Shown: positions 25,532 to 34,731, counted from the first letter of the stretch. The stretch is 64,000 nt of DNA from Aeromicrobium sp. Root344 (GCF_001425755.1 NZ_LMDH01000001.1:1152474-1216473), one strand, 5' to 3'. Notes: generated by a model not told the origin, from the sequence alone. Numbers and translations: made by a program.

Positions 25532-26679
25532 AGCCTCTCGATGATCGTGACGTTGGCCTGGCCGCCACCCTCGCACATGACCTGCAGGCCGTAGCGGCCA
25601 TCGGTGCGCTCGAGCTCGTTCAGCAGCGTGGTCATCAAGCGGGTGCCTGTCGCCCCGATCGGGTGGCCGAGCGCGATGCCGCCGCCGTTCACGTTCACCT
25701 TGTCGTGCGGCACGTCGAGCTCCTGCATCCACGCCAGCACGACCGAGGCGAACGCCTCATTGCACTCGAACAGATCGATGTCCGCCACCGTCATGCCTGT
25801 CTTGCTCAGCGCGTGCCGGGTCGCGGCGATCGGCCCGGTCAGCATCCAGATCGGGTCGTCGGCGCGTACGGACAGGTGGTGCACCCGGGCCCGGGGCGTG
25901 AGCTGGTGGTCCTTGACCGCCTGCTCGGACGCGATCAGCATCGCGCTCGCGGCGTCACTGATCTGTGACGCGACGGCGGCGGTGATCCGGCCCCCAGGTG
26001 CCAGCGGCTGCAGCGCCGCCATCTTCACCAGCGAGGTCTCGCGCGGGCACTCGTCGACCGCGAACTCGCCCACCGTCACGACCTGGCTGTCGAACCGGCC
26101 CTCGGCGATCGCCGTGCGCGCCCGCTCGTGCGAGGCGAGCGCGAACTCCTCCATCGCCTCGCGGCTGAGGTCCCACTTCTCGGCGATCATCTCGGCCGAC
26201 TTGAACTGGCTGACCTCTTGGTCGCCGTAGCGCTTGAGCCAGCCGGGCGACTCCGCGAACGGCGTCGTGAACCCGTACTGGTCGGCCACCAGCATCGCCG
26301 CCGAGATCGGGATCGCGCTCATGTTCTGCAGCCCGCCGGCGACGACGAGGTCCTGCGTCCCGGACATCACTCCCTGCGCGGCGAAGTGCACCGCCTGCTG
26401 GGACGAGCCGCACTGCCGGTCGATCGTCACTCCGGGCACGTGGTCAGGAAGGCCGGCAACGAGCCACGCCGTACGCGCGACGTCTCCGGCCTGGGAGCCG
26501 ATCGTGTCGCAGCAGCCCATGATGACGTCGTCGACCGCGCCCGGATCGATGCCCGTGCGGTCCATGAGCGCGGACAGCACGTGGCCGCCGAGGTCGGCCG
26601 AGTGCACGCCGGCGAGCGATCCGCCGCGCCGGCCGACGGGCGTCCGGACGGCGTCGATGATGTACGCGCTGGCAGTCAT
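25528..26679 (-). CDS. fadA6: FadA6, thiolase of ring C/D degradation
   Basis: A 383-residue thiolase. The nucleophile cysteine is C90 in TIDRQCGSSQQA. The second triad appears as GGGIALGHPIGATGTR (His) and CEGGGQANV (Cys). In M. tuberculosis FadA6 (Rv3556c) performs thiolytic cleavage late in the HIP pathway. The ATG at 26677-26679 overlaps the kstR2 stop by 4 bp; the longer in-frame extension upstream overlaps kstR2 and is rejected. It is the last gene of fadE30-ipdF-kstR2-fadA6, the same order as in M. tuberculosis. Confidence 0.93.
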   Translation of the reverse strand: MTASAYIIDAVRTPVGRRGGSLAGVHSADLGGHVLSALMDRTGIDPGAVDDVIMGCCDTIGSQAGDVARTAWLVAGLPDHVPGVTIDRQCGSSQQAVHFAAQGVMSGTQDLVVAGGLQNMSAIPISAAMLVADQYGFTTPFAESPGWLKRYGDQEVSQFKSAEMIAEKWDLSREAMEEFALASHERARTAIAEGRFDSQVVTVGEFAVDECPRETSLVKMAALQPLAPGGRITAAVASQISDAASAMLIASEQAVKDHQLTPRARVHHLSVRADDPIWMLTGPIAATRHALSKTGMTVADIDLFECNEAFASVVLAWMQELDVPHDKVNVNGGGIALGHPIGATGTRLMTTLLNELERTDGRYGLQVMCEGGGQANVTIIERL

Positions 26680-27260
26680 GTCGTGATCCCGTCGAGGAGG
26701 ATGGTGAGGTACTGGTCGGCGACATCGTGGTGGCTCAGCTTGCCGCCGGGCTGGTACCACCGCACCGCGACCCAGACGGTGTCGCGGATGAAGCGATAGA
26801 CGAGCTCGACGTCGAGATCCTTGCGGAGAGCGCCGGAGGCCACGCCCTCGCGGAGCAGCGTCAGCCACACGTCGCGCGACTGCTGGTTGCGGTCGGCGAG
26901 GTAGGCGAAGCGGTCGAACGTACCGAGGTAGTCCGCCTCGTTCTGGAAGATCGCCACCTCGTCGCGGTGGTGGTCGATCGCCTCGAACGACACCCGCACG
27001 GCGGCCTCGAGCTTGGCCCGCGGATCGTCGGTGCCGGCGAGGATGCCCGCGTACGCACCGAACAGCTCCTCCTGGAACGACGACAGGATCTCGTCGACCA
27101 TCGACTCCTTGGAGTCGAAGTGGTGATAGAGCGAGCCGCTCAGGATGCCGGCCGCGTCGGCGATGTCGCGGACCGTGGTGTTCTTGAAGCCCTTGGTGGC
27201 GAACAGCTCGGCTGCGATCTGCAGCAGCTCCTCCCGCCGCGTCTGTGTCGTCTCAGCCAT
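26676..27260 (-). CDS. kstR2: KstR2, TetR repressor of the HIP/ring C/D regulon
   Basis: A 194-residue TetR protein. The helix-turn-helix is TTVRDIADAAGILSGSLYHH (about 28-47), followed by FDSKESMVDEI. M. tuberculosis KstR2 (Rv3557c) binds AnCAAGnnCTTGnT and is released by HIP-CoA. Here a perfect copy of that site lies at 29226-29239, in the same divergent promoter where fadE30 and fadD3 start. The gene overlaps fadA6 by 4 bp and comes 2 bp after the ipdF stop. Confidence 0.95.
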   Translation of the reverse strand: MAETTQTRREELLQIAAELFATKGFKNTTVRDIADAAGILSGSLYHHFDSKESMVDEILSSFQEELFGAYAGILAGTDDPRAKLEAAVRVSFEAIDHHRDEVAIFQNEADYLGTFDRFAYLADRNQQSRDVWLTLLREGVASGALRKDLDVELVYRFIRDTVWVAVRWYQPGGKLSHHDVADQYLTILLDGITT

Positions 27261-27261
27261 C

Positions 27262-28065
27262 TCAGGCTCGCTGACTCGACACGGAGATGACCTCGCCGGT
27301 CAGGTAGGTCGAGTAGTCCGACGCCAGGAACACCATCACGTTCGCCACTTCCCACGGCTCGGCTGCGCGGCCGAACGCTTCTCGTTGCTTGAGCTCGGCC
27401 AGCAGCTCGTCGCTGGTGACCTTGGCGAGGAACGGGTGCATCGCCAGCGACGGGGCGACCGCGTTCACCCGGATACCGTACGGCGCGACGTCGAGCGCGG
27501 CGCAGCGGGTCAGCGCCATCACGCCGGCCTTCGCCGCGGCGTAGTGCGCCTGCCCTTCCTGTGCGCGCCACCCGATCACCGAGGCGTTGTTGACGATGAC
27601 GCCGCGCTTGCCGGCTGTACGCATGCGGTTGCCCGCCGCGCGAACGCACCGGAACGTCCCGGTCAGGGTGATGTCGAGGACCCGCGACCACTCGTCGTCG
27701 GTCATCTCGAGCACGTCGGCCGTCCCACCGAGGCCCGCGTTGTTGACCATGACGTCGGCCCCACCGTGCTCGTCGGCGATGTCGAGGAGAGCCTGGACCT
27801 GAGCCTCGGCGGTGACGTCGACGACGAGCGAACGTACGCGATCGGCGCCGAACTCCGCCCCCAGCGCCTCCTGCGCCTCGGCCAGTCGCCGCTCGTGCGT
27901 GTCGCTGATGATCACGACGCCGGCGGACTCCTCCAGGGCCCGCCGCGCGACGGCCGCGCCGATGCCCGCGCCGGCGGCCGCGGTCACCACGACGACCTTG
28001 TCGGTGAGCAGTCCATGACCCGGGACGTAGTCCGGCGTCGGCTGCTCGGGTCGCATCGTTGTCAT
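27262..28065 (-). CDS. ipdF: IpdF, hydroxy-HIP-CoA dehydrogenase (SDR)
   Basis: A 267-residue SDR. A 20-residue extension (MTTMRPEQPTPDYVPGHGLL) precedes the Rossmann motif VTAAAGAGIGAAVA. NNAG is present, and the catalytic motif is YAAAK preceded by NNASVIGW. Its position between fadE30 and kstR2 equals M. tuberculosis Rv3559c (ipdF). IpdF oxidises the 5-hydroxyl of a HIP-derived CoA ester. The ATG at 28063-28065 overlaps the fadE30 stop by 4 bp. Confidence 0.92.
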   Translation of the reverse strand: MTTMRPEQPTPDYVPGHGLLTDKVVVVTAAAGAGIGAAVARRALEESAGVVIISDTHERRLAEAQEALGAEFGADRVRSLVVDVTAEAQVQALLDIADEHGGADVMVNNAGLGGTADVLEMTDDEWSRVLDITLTGTFRCVRAAGNRMRTAGKRGVIVNNASVIGWRAQEGQAHYAAAKAGVMALTRCAALDVAPYGIRVNAVAPSLAMHPFLAKVTSDELLAELKQREAFGRAAEPWEVANVMVFLASDYSTYLTGEVISVSSQRA

Positions 28066-29213
28066 CCGCGGGCCTCTTTCGGAAGGCCGAGCACGCGCTC
28101 GGCGAGGATGTTGCGTTGGATCTCGTCACTGCCGCCGTAGAGCGTGTCCGCACGAGAGAACAGGAAGAGCCGCTGCCAGCGGTCGAGGTCGTACGCGTCG
28201 CCGTCGGCGGTGAGCGAGCCTGCGCCGCAGACGTCCATCGCCAGCTCGCCGAGACGTCGGTGCCAGCCCGCCCACACGAGCTTGGCGACGTTGTCGGCGC
28301 CCGGCGTGGCCTCGGTCAACGACCGGACGGCGTTGATGCGCATGACCTCGAACTCCACACTCTGCGCCGCGAGCCGGTCACGGAGCACCGCGTCGTCGAG
28401 GGCGCCGTTGGCGCGGGCCAGGTCGATCAGGTCGTTGAGCTCGCTCTCGAAGCCGACCTGCTGACCCAGCACGGAGACACCGCGCTCGAAGCCGAGCAGC
28501 GCCATCGCGACCCGCCACCCGTCGCCGGGCGCACCGACGATCATCGAGGCGGGCGCACGAGCACCGGTGAAGAACACCTCGTTGAACTCCGAGTCGCCGG
28601 TGATCTGCTCGATCGGCCGGACCTCGACGCCCTCCTGGTCGAGCGGGACCAGCAGGAACGACAGGCCACTGTGACGTGCCGATCCCGGTTCGGTGCGGGC
28701 GATGACGAAGATCCAGTCGGCCTCGTGCGCCCACGAGGTCCAGACCTTCTGACCGTCGACGACCCACTCGTCAGCGGTCTCGTCGAGCACGGCTCGGGTC
28801 TTGACGGCGGCCAGGTCGGAGCCGGCCCCCGGCTCGGAGTAGCCCTGGCACCACAGCTCGTCGACCGTACGGATCGCCGGCAGGAATCGCGCCTTCTGCT
28901 CGTCGGTGCCGAACTCGATCAGCGTCGGGCCGAGCAGCTGCTCGCCGAGGTGGTTGACCGTCTCCGGAGCGCCGGCGCGGGCGTACTCCTCGTGGAAGAT
29001 CGCCTGCTGGGTGAGGCTGAGTGCGCGACCGCCGTGCTCCTTCGGCCAGCCGAGGCAGGTCCACCCGTGCTCGGCGAGGTGCCGGTTCCACGCGCGCCGC
29101 TCCTCGTACGCCTCAGAGCCGCCGACACCCTTGAGGTCGGCCCACTCGCCGACAAGATGCTCGCCGAGCCAGGCATGCACCTGCTCGCGGAAGGCATCGT
29201 CGTCGGAGGTCAT
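28062..29213 (-). CDS. fadE30: FadE30, acyl-CoA dehydrogenase of the HIP pathway
   Basis: A 383-residue acyl-CoA dehydrogenase. It includes CQGYSEPGAGSDLAAVKTRA (FAD/substrate loop), the FERGVSVLGQQVGFE helix and the terminal GGSDEIQRNILAERVLGLPK motif. FadE30 (Rv3560c) dehydrogenates the propanoyl side chain of the HIP-CoA derivative. The ATG at 29211-29213 is 13 bp from the perfect KstR2 operator. A longer in-frame extension would overlap the divergent fadD3 gene and is rejected. Order fadE30-ipdF-kstR2-fadA6 is that of M. tuberculosis. Confidence 0.93.
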   Translation of the reverse strand: MTSDDDAFREQVHAWLGEHLVGEWADLKGVGGSEAYEERRAWNRHLAEHGWTCLGWPKEHGGRALSLTQQAIFHEEYARAGAPETVNHLGEQLLGPTLIEFGTDEQKARFLPAIRTVDELWCQGYSEPGAGSDLAAVKTRAVLDETADEWVVDGQKVWTSWAHEADWIFVIARTEPGSARHSGLSFLLVPLDQEGVEVRPIEQITGDSEFNEVFFTGARAPASMIVGAPGDGWRVAMALLGFERGVSVLGQQVGFESELNDLIDLARANGALDDAVLRDRLAAQSVEFEVMRINAVRSLTEATPGADNVAKLVWAGWHRRLGELAMDVCGAGSLTADGDAYDLDRWQRLFLFSRADTLYGGSDEIQRNILAERVLGLPKEARG

Positions 29214-29225
29214 ATGAGGTAGCCT

Positions 29226-29239
29226 ACCAAGCACTTGCT
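29226..29239. promoter_or_regulatory. KstR2 operator (perfect)
   Basis: ACCAAGCACTTGCT fits AnCAAGnnCTTGnT at every defined position. It sits between fadE30 (start 29213) and fadD3 (start 29265), so one repressor complex can block both divergent operons. AAGGAGG at 29252-29258 is the fadD3 ribosome site. Confidence 0.92.
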
Positions 29240-29264
29240 TGGCTAGCGACGAAGGAGGAATTTC

Positions 29265-30779
29265 GTGACCCACACCGTCCCGGGGCTCGTGCGCCGCGCC
29301 GCCGCAGAGTTCGGCGATGCTCCTGCGTACGTGATGGACGGTCGGACCGTGACGTTCGCCGAGCTGCACGATCTCGTACGCGGCGCTGCCGCGGCCTACC
29401 ACCACCGAGGGCTCGAGCCTGGCGGCCGCGTGGTGCTCTGGGCGCCCAACAGCATCGACTGGGTCGTCGCGGGACTCGCCGTGACGTACGCCGGGGGCAC
29501 GCTGGTGCCGGCCAACTCGCGCTACACCGCGCACGAGGTCGCCGACCTGGTCGACCGTACGCACGCGACGCTCGTGGTCATCGCCGACGGGTTCCTCGGG
29601 CGTACCCAGATCGCCGACCTGCGGGCACTGGCACCTGAGGCTCCGATCCTCGACCTCGCAGACCTGGCCTCCCTCGCCGCCGACGACGCAGACCTGGCCG
29701 CGGTCGAAGCCGCCGCCGGAGCGGTGTCACCCGACGACGTCGCCGACATCCTCTTCACCTCCGGCACGAGCGGCCGCCCCAAGGGCGTGCTCAGTGCTCA
29801 TCGGCAGACCGTCGCCGCTGCGACGGCCTGGAGTGCCGTCGGAGAGGTCACCGCCGACGACCGCTACCTCGTCATCAGCCCGTTCTTCCACTCGTACGGC
29901 TACAAGGTCGGTGTCCTCGTCGGGCTGCTCCATGGGTGCACCCTCTACCCCATGGCGACGTTCGAGCCCGATGCCGCACTCGCGCTGATCGCCTCGGAGC
30001 GGATCACGATGGTGCCGGGTGCGCCGGCGATCTTCCTCGGCCTGCTCGAGTCGCCGGCCTTCGCGTCGACCGACACGTCATCGCTCCGGTTCGCCAACAC
30101 GGGTGCCGCGAACGTACCCGTTGCCCTCGTCGAGCGGCTGCAGAGCGAGCTGAGCTTCGACCTCGTCATCACCGCGTTCGGCATGACCGAGTGCGTCGTC
30201 GCGACGATGTGCCGGCGCGGCGACAGCAACGAGACCGTCGCCACGACGTGCGGCCGCGCCATCGACGGCATGGAGACCGCGGTCGCCGACCCCGAGACCG
30301 GCAAGCACCTCCCGGCAGGCAGCGAGGGTGAGCTGTTGCTGCGTGGCTCACAGGTCATGCTCGGCTATCTCGACGACCCGGCCGCCACCGCCGACGCGAT
30401 CGACGCCGACGGCTGGCTGCACACCGGCGACGTCGGGGTGCTCGACGACGACGGCTACCTGCGGATCACCGACCGGCTCAAGGACATGTACATCTGCGGT
30501 GGGTTCAACGTCTACCCCGCCGAGGTCGAGCAGGCGCTGGCCCGCCTCGACGGCGTCGTCGAGTCGGCCGTGATCGGCGTGCCCGACGAGCGGCTCGGCG
30601 AGGTGGGCAAGGCCTTCGTCGTACGTCGTGAGGGCGGGCCCGGCGCCGACGCGGTCATCGCCTTCGCCCGCGAGCGGCTGGCCAACTTCAAGGTGCCGCG
30701 CGAGGTCGTCTTCGTCGACGCCCTGCCGCGCAACCTGGGCGGAAAAGTCTTGAAAACCGAGCTGAGGAGCACATCGTGA
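29265..30779 (+). CDS. fadD3: FadD3, HIP-CoA synthetase
   Basis: A 504-residue acyl-adenylate ligase. The AMP/ATP loop is TSGTSGRPKG (165-174), with FGMTE, HTGDVGVLDDDGYL and the C-terminal PRNLGGKVLKTEL carrying the catalytic lysine. FadD3 (Rv3561) activates HIP, the C/D-ring propanoate, with CoA; HIP-CoA then releases KstR2. The GTG at 29265 follows AAGGAGGAATTTC, a strong ribosome site. It is divergent from fadE30 across the KstR2 operator and is the first of five genes with 4-bp overlaps. Confidence 0.94.
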   Translation: MTHTVPGLVRRAAAEFGDAPAYVMDGRTVTFAELHDLVRGAAAAYHHRGLEPGGRVVLWAPNSIDWVVAGLAVTYAGGTLVPANSRYTAHEVADLVDRTHATLVVIADGFLGRTQIADLRALAPEAPILDLADLASLAADDADLAAVEAAAGAVSPDDVADILFTSGTSGRPKGVLSAHRQTVAAATAWSAVGEVTADDRYLVISPFFHSYGYKVGVLVGLLHGCTLYPMATFEPDAALALIASERITMVPGAPAIFLGLLESPAFASTDTSSLRFANTGAANVPVALVERLQSELSFDLVITAFGMTECVVATMCRRGDSNETVATTCGRAIDGMETAVADPETGKHLPAGSEGELLLRGSQVMLGYLDDPAATADAIDADGWLHTGDVGVLDDDGYLRITDRLKDMYICGGFNVYPAEVEQALARLDGVVESAVIGVPDERLGEVGKAFVVRREGGPGADAVIAFARERLANFKVPREVVFVDALPRNLGGKVLKTELRSTS

Positions 30780-31642
30780 GCGACGAAGACGTAGTCACGT
30801 ACGAGGTGGTCGACCAGGTCGCGCGGGTCACGCTCAACCGGCCGGAGTACCGCAACGCACAGAACTCCAAGATGACGTACGCGCTGGACGCCGCGTTCCA
30901 GCGCGCGACCGACGACGACGCGGTCAAGGTCATCGTGCTGGCCGGCAACGGCAAGCACTTCTGCGCGGGCCACGACATCGGGACGCCCGGGCGCGACGTG
31001 GACCAGACGTTCGAGCGCAAGGCCGTGATCTGGTGGGACCACACCGACAAGGAGGGCGGCGACCAGCGCTTCGCCCGCGAGTCGGAGGTCTATCTCGGCA
31101 TGTGCCGGCGCTGGCGCGAGATCCCGAAGCCGGTCATCGCGCAGGTGCACGGCGCCTGCATCGCCGGCGGGCTGATGCTCGCCTGGGCGTGCGACTTCAT
31201 CATCGCGTCGGACGACGCGTTCTTCTCCGATCCCGTCGTACGCATGGGGATCCCGGGGGTCGAGTACTTCGCGCACCCGTGGGTCATGAACCCCCGGGCG
31301 GCCAAGGAGTTCCTCTACTCCGGCGACCGGTTCACCGCCGATCGCGCGCTGGCTCTCGGCATGGTCAACCAGGTCGTACCGGCCGAGGAGCTCGAGTCGA
31401 CGGTGTCGGCGCTGGCCGGCCGCATCGCGCAGATGCCGCGCTTCGGCCTCGCGCTGACCAAGAAGGCGGTCAACCAGGCCGAGGACCTGCAGGGCATGCG
31501 CGCCGGCATGGACTCGGTGTTCGGCCTGCACCACTTCGCGCACGCGCACAACGCCGAGACCTCCGAGAACGCGCTCGGCGGGCTCGATGCCAAGTCGATG
31601 GCTGCCAAGGCCCGTGAGAACGAAGGCAAGGAGCAGGGGTGA
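30776..31642 (+). CDS. Enoyl-CoA hydratase-family protein in the fadD3-fadE31 operon
   Basis: A 288-residue crotonase-fold protein. VTLNRPEYRNAQNSKM opens the fold, and HFCAGHDIGTPGRDVDQTFE and HGACIAGGLMLAWACDFI carry the oxyanion-hole parts. An insertion of about 30 residues (AVIWWDHTDKEGGDQRFARE) separates the two, so it is not the simple short hydratase form. It sits between fadD3 and fadE31, where M. tuberculosis has no gene. GTG start 30776 overlaps the fadD3 stop. It may hydrate a HIP side-chain enoyl-CoA. Confidence 0.88.
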   Translation: MSDEDVVTYEVVDQVARVTLNRPEYRNAQNSKMTYALDAAFQRATDDDAVKVIVLAGNGKHFCAGHDIGTPGRDVDQTFERKAVIWWDHTDKEGGDQRFARESEVYLGMCRRWREIPKPVIAQVHGACIAGGLMLAWACDFIIASDDAFFSDPVVRMGIPGVEYFAHPWVMNPRAAKEFLYSGDRFTADRALALGMVNQVVPAEELESTVSALAGRIAQMPRFGLALTKKAVNQAEDLQGMRAGMDSVFGLHHFAHAHNAETSENALGGLDAKSMAAKARENEGKEQG

Positions 31643-32772
31643 ACCTCGACTTCTCCCCTGACGAGCTCGCCTTCCGCGACGAGGCTCGGGCGTGGCTGTC
31701 GGCGAACGTACCGGCTGAGCCGCTGCCGTCGATGGACACCGCCGACGGGTTCGTCGCCCACCAGCAGTGGGAGCGCCGGCTCGCCGACGCGCGGTGGTCG
31801 GTCGTCTCCTGGCCCGAGGAGTTCGGCGGCCGTGGAGCCTCGCTCGTCGAGTGGGTCATCTTCGAGGAGGAGTACTACCGCGCCGGCGCTCCCGGCCGGG
31901 TCTCGCAGAACGGGATCTTCCTGCTCGCGCCGATCATCTTCGACCACGGCACCGGCGACCAGCAGCAGCGCTGGCTGCCGTCGATGGCGACCGGCGAGAC
32001 GATCTGGGCGCAGGCGTGGTCCGAGCCCGAGGCGGGATCCGACCTCGCGTCGCTGCGGTCGACCGCCACGCAGGTGGACGGTGGCTGGCTGCTCAACGGG
32101 CAGAAGACCTGGTCGTCCCGGGCGGCGTACGCGCACCAGGGCTTCGGCCTGTTCCGCTCCGACCCTTCGACCGAGCGGCATCGCGGGCTGACGTACTTCT
32201 GCTTCCCGCTCGACGCGGACGGCGTCACCGTACGTCCGATCGCCCAGCTCGACGGTGAGGCCGGCTTCGCCGAGCTGTTCCTCGACGACGTCTTCGTGCC
32301 CGACGCCGACGTGCTCGGTGAGCCCGGTGACGGCTGGCGGGTCGCGATGAGCACCGCCGGCAACGAGCGCGGGCTGTCCTTGCGGTCGCCGGGTCGCTTC
32401 TGCGCGACGGCCGACCGCCTCCTCGACCTGTACGCCTCACAGCCCGACCCTGCGCTTGCCCCGCCCGTCGTCGACGCCTGGCTGCGCGCCGAGGCGTACC
32501 GGCTCTACACGTGGGGCACCGTCACGCAGCTCGCCGGTGGTGGTGACATCGGCGCGGCCGGCTCGGTCAACAAGGTGTGGTGGAGCGAGCTCGACGTCGC
32601 GCTCCACGAGACCGCGCTCGACCTGCTCGGCGCCGAGGCGGAGGTCACCTCGAGCTGGACCGACGGCTATCTCTTCTCGCTGTCCGGCCCGATCTATGCC
32701 GGCACCAACGAGATCCAGCGCAACATCGTCGCCGAGCGAATCCTCGGCCTCCCCCGCGAGGCCAGAGGATGA
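31639..32772 (+). CDS. fadE31: FadE31, acyl-CoA dehydrogenase alpha subunit
   Basis: 377 residues, as I recall the same length as Rv3562. Motifs are AQAWSEPEAGSDLASLRSTA, TYFCFPLDADGVTVRPI and the terminal GTNEIQRNIVAERILGLPRE. In steroid clusters such FadE proteins form alpha2-beta2 heterotetramers in which one chain carries most of the FAD site. GTG start 31639 overlaps the previous stop, and the fadE32 ATG overlaps its own stop, as expected for complex subunits. It acts on a CoA ester late in the HIP pathway. Confidence 0.9.
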   Translation: MNLDFSPDELAFRDEARAWLSANVPAEPLPSMDTADGFVAHQQWERRLADARWSVVSWPEEFGGRGASLVEWVIFEEEYYRAGAPGRVSQNGIFLLAPIIFDHGTGDQQQRWLPSMATGETIWAQAWSEPEAGSDLASLRSTATQVDGGWLLNGQKTWSSRAAYAHQGFGLFRSDPSTERHRGLTYFCFPLDADGVTVRPIAQLDGEAGFAELFLDDVFVPDADVLGEPGDGWRVAMSTAGNERGLSLRSPGRFCATADRLLDLYASQPDPALAPPVVDAWLRAEAYRLYTWGTVTQLAGGGDIGAAGSVNKVWWSELDVALHETALDLLGAEAEVTSSWTDGYLFSLSGPIYAGTNEIQRNIVAERILGLPREARG

Positions 32773-33665
32773 AGTTCACCTTGACGGACGAGCAGTCCGG
32801 CTTCGCCCGGTCCGTCGACGACCTGCTGTCCCGGGCCGACCCCGTTGCGGCGAACCGGGCCTGGGCCGCCGGCGACCACGAGCCCGGCCTCAAGCTCTGG
32901 TCGCGGCTCGCCGACCTGGGCGTGACGTCCCTGGCCACCGAGGCCACGCCCGTCGAGGTCTGCATCGCGTTCGAGGCGATCGGCCGTCACGCAGTACCCG
33001 GACCGTGGATCGAGTCGGCCGCCTACCTGCCACTCGCGCTGCCCGACGTCGACCTCACCCAGTCCCGGGCGACGGTCGCCACGCCGTACGCCGTGGACGC
33101 CGACACCGCCGACACCGTGTATGCACTCGTCGACGGCGAGCTGCATGAAGCCGTTCGGGGCGATCCGGTGACGTCCGTCGACCCGAGCCGGCGACTCTTC
33201 ACCGTCACGGCGGGCGACCGGGTGGACCACGGAGACCTCGACGCCGCGTTCAACCTCGCCGTGCTCGCCGCCGCTGCGGAGCTGCTGGGTGCCGGCGAGC
33301 GGGTGCTGGCGGACTCCGTGGCGTACGTGAAGCAGCGCACCCAGTTCGGCCGAGCCATCGGGTCGTACCAGGCGATCAAGCACCAGCTGGCGAACGTACG
33401 CATCGCCCTCGACTTCGCCCGCCCGCTCGTCCTCGGTGCCGCCCTCGAGGTGACACCCCGGTCCGTGTCGGCGGCGAAGCTCCAGGCTGCCGATGCGGCG
33501 AACCTCGCCGCTCGCGTCGGACTGCAGGTGCATGGCGCGATCGGCTACACCGAGGAGCACGACCTGAGCCGTTGGCTGCTGCGTGTCCGCGCGTTGCAGT
33601 CGGCCTGGGGCACGTCGACGTTCCACCGCGAGCGCCTGCTCGCCGATCTCCTGGCGGCCCGATGA
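32769..33665 (+). CDS. fadE32: FadE32, acyl-CoA dehydrogenase beta subunit
   Basis: 298 residues, shorter than a standard FadE (about 380), with KFTLTDEQSGFARSVDDLLS at the N-terminus and VKQRTQFGRAIGSYQAIKHQ in the C-terminal helix bundle. The usual central FAD loop SEPxAGSD is missing, consistent with a structural partner of FadE31. The ATG 32769 and stop 33665 overlap neighbouring genes by 4 bp. The order FadE31-32-33 matches Rv3562-Rv3564. Confidence 0.9.
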   Translation: MKFTLTDEQSGFARSVDDLLSRADPVAANRAWAAGDHEPGLKLWSRLADLGVTSLATEATPVEVCIAFEAIGRHAVPGPWIESAAYLPLALPDVDLTQSRATVATPYAVDADTADTVYALVDGELHEAVRGDPVTSVDPSRRLFTVTAGDRVDHGDLDAAFNLAVLAAAAELLGAGERVLADSVAYVKQRTQFGRAIGSYQAIKHQLANVRIALDFARPLVLGAALEVTPRSVSAAKLQAADAANLAARVGLQVHGAIGYTEEHDLSRWLLRVRALQSAWGTSTFHRERLLADLLAAR

Positions 33666-34723
33666 CCGATCTCGTGCCCACGCGGGAGCACACCGAGCTG
33701 GCCGATGCCGTGCGCAACCTGCTCGACCGGCGCTCCGACAGCCAGGCCGTGCGCCGTGCGATCGAGCAGCCGGGCGGCTTCGATGCCGGCCTTTGGGCAA
33801 CGCTGTGCGACCAGGTCGGTGTGGCGGCGCTTGCCATCCCTGAGGAGCAGGGCGGCGCGGGATTCAGCCTCGCCGAGACGTACGTCGTGCTCGAGGAGCT
33901 CGGCCGCTCCCTGACTCCCTCTCCGCTGCTGGCCTCCGTGATCGCGACCTCCGCTCTTGGACCCAGGGATTATGAGTCCTCGGCTCGTATCGCCGGCGGC
34001 ACTGTCGCCACCCTCGCGTGGTCCGGGGTCACCGGAGAGCTTGCAGCACCCGTCGACGTGCGGTGGGACGGTGCGCTGCACGGCACGGTCTCCCCCGTCC
34101 TGCACGGTGACACCGCCGAGATCCTGCTCGTCGTCGCCGAGCACGAGGCCGGCACCGGACTGTTCCTCGTCGACACCGAAGCCGACGGCCTACGCCGCAC
34201 GCGGCTCGCCGGCATGGACCCGACGACCAGCTTCGCCCGCCTCGAGCTCGACGGGGTGTCCGCCGAGCCGATCAGCCTCGATGCCGCCGAGATCCTCGCG
34301 ACGACTCACCGCATCGGTACCCTCGCGGCAGCCGCCCTGCAGGTCGGCTGCGCCCAACGTGCGCTCGACATGACCGTGGCGTACACCAAGCAGCGTGAGC
34401 AGTTCGGCCGGCCGATCGGCTCGTTCCAGGCGCTCAAGCACCGCATGGCCGACATGCTGGTACGGGTGCAGATGTCGCGTGCGGGCGCGTGGGCCGCAGT
34501 CCAGGCGCACGTCCACGACGCCCCTGAGGCCGGCCGCCTCGCCGCGGCCGCCGGGTCGTACTGCTCCGAGGCAGTCATGGCGGTCGCGGCCGAGACGGTC
34601 CAGCTGCACGGCGGCATCGCGATCACCTGGGAGCACGACGCCCACCTCGTCCTCAAGCGCGCCCAGGCCCTGCACCAGCTCTTCGGCCAGCCCCACCAGC
34701 AACGCGCTTCGCTGCTCGCCTGA
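33662..34723 (+). CDS. fadE33: FadE33, acyl-CoA dehydrogenase beta subunit
   Basis: 353 residues. The C-terminal bundle reads YTKQREQFGRPIGSFQALKH and AETVQLHGGIAITWEHDAHL, a typical FadE partner-subunit pattern. As in fadE32, the strong SEPxAGSD loop is not seen, so the partner FadE31 probably supplies FAD contacts. It ends the fadD3 operon; the next gene is convergent after only 8 bp. Order and size match Rv3564. It probably acts in late HIP beta-oxidation. Confidence 0.9.
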   Translation: MTDLVPTREHTELADAVRNLLDRRSDSQAVRRAIEQPGGFDAGLWATLCDQVGVAALAIPEEQGGAGFSLAETYVVLEELGRSLTPSPLLASVIATSALGPRDYESSARIAGGTVATLAWSGVTGELAAPVDVRWDGALHGTVSPVLHGDTAEILLVVAEHEAGTGLFLVDTEADGLRRTRLAGMDPTTSFARLELDGVSAEPISLDAAEILATTHRIGTLAAAALQVGCAQRALDMTVAYTKQREQFGRPIGSFQALKHRMADMLVRVQMSRAGAWAAVQAHVHDAPEAGRLAAAAGSYCSEAVMAVAAETVQLHGGIAITWEHDAHLVLKRAQALHQLFGQPHQQRASLLA

Positions 34724-34731
34724 ACGGGACA

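Noticed and set aside
28062..29564. A longer fadE30 reading frame starting at 29564
   Set aside because: The extra part runs through the KstR2 operator and into the divergent fadD3 gene. The ATG at 29211-29213 fits the acyl-CoA dehydrogenase family.
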